The notes under the pieces were generated by a model, which saw only the letters and a list, made by a program, of their open reading frames with translations, did no database searches and had not been told where the DNA came from. The translations under genes were made by a program, and so were the position numbers. A DNA stretch of 31,858 nt from a virus, in the IMG/VR virus record IMGVR_UViG_3300025655_000170, positions 1 through 31,858 of that record. One strand, given 5' to 3'. Of this stretch, positions 31,114 through 31,858 are shown piece after piece. Positions within the stretch are counted from its first letter, which is position 1. Every line of letters starts with the position of its first letter.

Positions 31114-31306
31114 TCCATAACCAGTCATCTAACAATACCCGCTCAATTTCATGCACTACGCGAGGATCAACGACAAGCATTAGATCGATGCCCTGCACCT
31201 CCAAGGTGCATATAGTGAATATTGCGTATTCGTCAACCAGTTCGCGCTCATAAGAACCAGTAAATTCTATATCGTCAACAACGTGACTATATTTATGCTT
31301 TTTCAT
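31097..31306 (-). CDS. Small acidic early protein
   Basis: 69 residues, AAAGGGG nine bases before ATG 31306. Acidic and beta/alpha mixed (KKHKYSHVVDDIEFTGSYER, then LEVQGIDLMLVVDPRVVHEI). No motif was recognised. The start overlaps the upstream stop (ATGA) and the end overlaps the membrane protein gene, so it belongs to the same coupled series. Confidence 0.6.
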   Translation of the reverse strand: MKKHKYSHVVDDIEFTGSYERELVDEYAIFTICTLEVQGIDLMLVVDPRVVHEIERVLLDDWLWNEDRV

Positions 31307-31455
31307 GCGTTAGCCCCTTTGGTTTTAACAATGCTATATAGGTTTGCCGGCTCTCCTAGGAGACAGTTGTTATCGGCCATCCAGTCAATGGCAAATGAGC
31401 GGTCATTAAACGTGGCGACAACAATTCCGGTGGATATATTGATGATTTTGTACAC
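31303..31455 (-). CDS. 50-residue early protein, GTG start
   Basis: Start GTG 31455 with AAGG six bases upstream; stop overlaps the next ATG. The sequence (VYKIINISTGIVVATFNDRS, then FAIDWMADNNC) follows a pattern common in small phage proteins, with a YKIINxxTG strand-turn start and an Ala/Asp/Trp helix. A compact beta-beta-alpha fold is likely. The function is unknown. Confidence 0.6.
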   Translation of the reverse strand: MYKIINISTGIVVATFNDRSFAIDWMADNNCLLGEPANLYSIVKTKGANA

Positions 31456-31470
31456 AATAGGCCTTAGAAG

Positions 31471-31596
31471 TTAAGAGAAATAGACAAACAAACCGAAGGC
31501 GATACCGACGCCTAAGAGAACGGCTAGAACAACGTCAGCGAAGCGCTCAAGGCGTGACGGAACGGTAGTGATAGTATAGGGCTTTAAGGGCTTCAT
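31471..31596 (-). CDS. 41-residue single-pass membrane protein
   Basis: ATG 31596 has a weak GAAAG site. The N-terminal half is basic and proline-containing (MKPLKPYTITTVPSRLERFA), then one transmembrane segment (VVLAVLLGVGIAFGLFVYF, about residues 22-40). The topology would leave the N-terminus in the cytoplasm. It lies between coupled early genes and is not explained by other features. Confidence 0.5.
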   Translation of the reverse strand: MKPLKPYTITTVPSRLERFADVVLAVLLGVGIAFGLFVYFS

Positions 31597-31610
31597 TTCG
31601 TTTCTTTCAG

Positions 31611-31754
31611 TTAAAATAAGGCATCGGGTAAGGCTTGGCGCTTTTCGTCGATTAGCCGTTGGAGGGTTTCGGCTGACAAGGGCACTGGCCCAGTAAGTGG
31701 AGGGAAAGGCCAGTTTAGGGGCTTAGAAGGGCTTAGCGGGCTAAAATTGAGCAT
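31611..31754 (-). CDS. 47-residue Pro/Leu-rich early protein
   Basis: ATG 31754 lies inside the end of the upstream gene (14-base overlap). Pro-rich first half (MLNFSPLSPSKPLNWPFPPL) then LSAETLQRLIDEKRQALPDA, a helix with a typical small-protein end. The ribosome site is poor (GGATCAATTGTCT). The SAETLQRLIDEKR helix looks like a conserved phage piece, which supports a real gene. Confidence 0.5.
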   Translation of the reverse strand: MLNFSPLSPSKPLNWPFPPLTGPVPLSAETLQRLIDEKRQALPDALF

Positions 31755-31851
31755 AGACAATTGATCCACTAGGCGTAACACCAATTACGGATGTATGCTC
31801 GCTTAAGTAGGAGGTTACATCTTCATCTTCATGTAACCCATAGGCTTGCAT
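31741..31851 (-). CDS. Small early protein, possibly cut by window edge
   Basis: The frame is open to the right edge, so the start may be upstream; the first in-window ATG is at 31851. The visible 36 residues are MQAYGLHEDEDVTSYLSEHT, then SVIGVTPSGSIVYAQF, an acidic helix followed by a short beta pattern. No ribosome site can be checked for lack of upstream sequence. Confidence 0.4.
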   Translation of the reverse strand: MQAYGLHEDEDVTSYLSEHTSVIGVTPSGSIVYAQF

Positions 31852-31858
31852 AATGGCA

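Overview
The window is a piece of a tailed, podovirus-type bacteriophage genome (Caudoviricetes). Short-tail signatures are present: a portal, scaffold and coat block; an adaptor and nozzle pair resembling the T7 tail-tube proteins; three large Ala/Gln-rich ejection (internal virion) proteins; and no tape-measure or sheath gene. The replication enzymes are clearly T7-like (gp4-type primase-helicase, family A polymerase, single-strand binding protein, 5'-3' exonuclease). Strong AAGGAG-type ribosome binding sites and one near-consensus sigma70 promoter point to a Gram-negative, probably proteobacterial host. A betaproteobacterial host is my guess from the style of the small accessory ORFs, not something the sequence proves. 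No terminase, RNA polymerase, integrase, tRNA or CRISPR is visible here.

Layout. Positions 1-16994 (+ strand) hold the virion and lysis block: portal (5' end cut off), a collagen-repeat virion protein, two small proteins behind a sigma70-type promoter, scaffold, major capsid protein, a terminator, a long tail-fibre gene with a run of small overlapping genes, adaptor, nozzle, tail-collar protein, three ejection proteins, a GH24 lysozyme, a 3-TM-type holin and a 28-codon basic peptide. A strong hairpin at 16996-17030 closes the block.

Positions 17038-31858 (- strand) form a second, converging block. Read in its own direction (right to left), it begins with about twenty tiny, mostly unknown genes (31851 down to about 28100) linked by ATGA/TAATG overlaps. 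Then come primase-helicase, a coiled-coil mini-gene, DNA polymerase, SSB, exonuclease and HNH nuclease. After that come ThyX, a metallophosphoesterase, a zinc-ribbon dATP/dGTP-diphosphohydrolase-like protein and a monomeric class II (B12-dependent) ribonucleotide reductase. ThyX, the diphosphohydrolase and the reductase would together reshape the dNTP pool feeding the T7-like replisome.

Several real-looking genes are short and easily missed: 5530-5688, 7758-7925, 16908-16994, 17038-17196, 22536-22634, 26245-26394, 29005-29184, 29712-29888, 31303-31455, 31471-31596 and 31611-31754. Once these are placed, no stretch of more than about 100 bases is left without a gene. The most unusual signals are a ladder of micro-ORFs coding for hydrophobic peptides (29613-29888), ribosome-binding-site/stop/start cassettes repeated at several - strand gene junctions, a fused zinc-ribbon dNTP hydrolase beside a B12-dependent reductase, and a collagen-like gene wedged between portal and scaffold.
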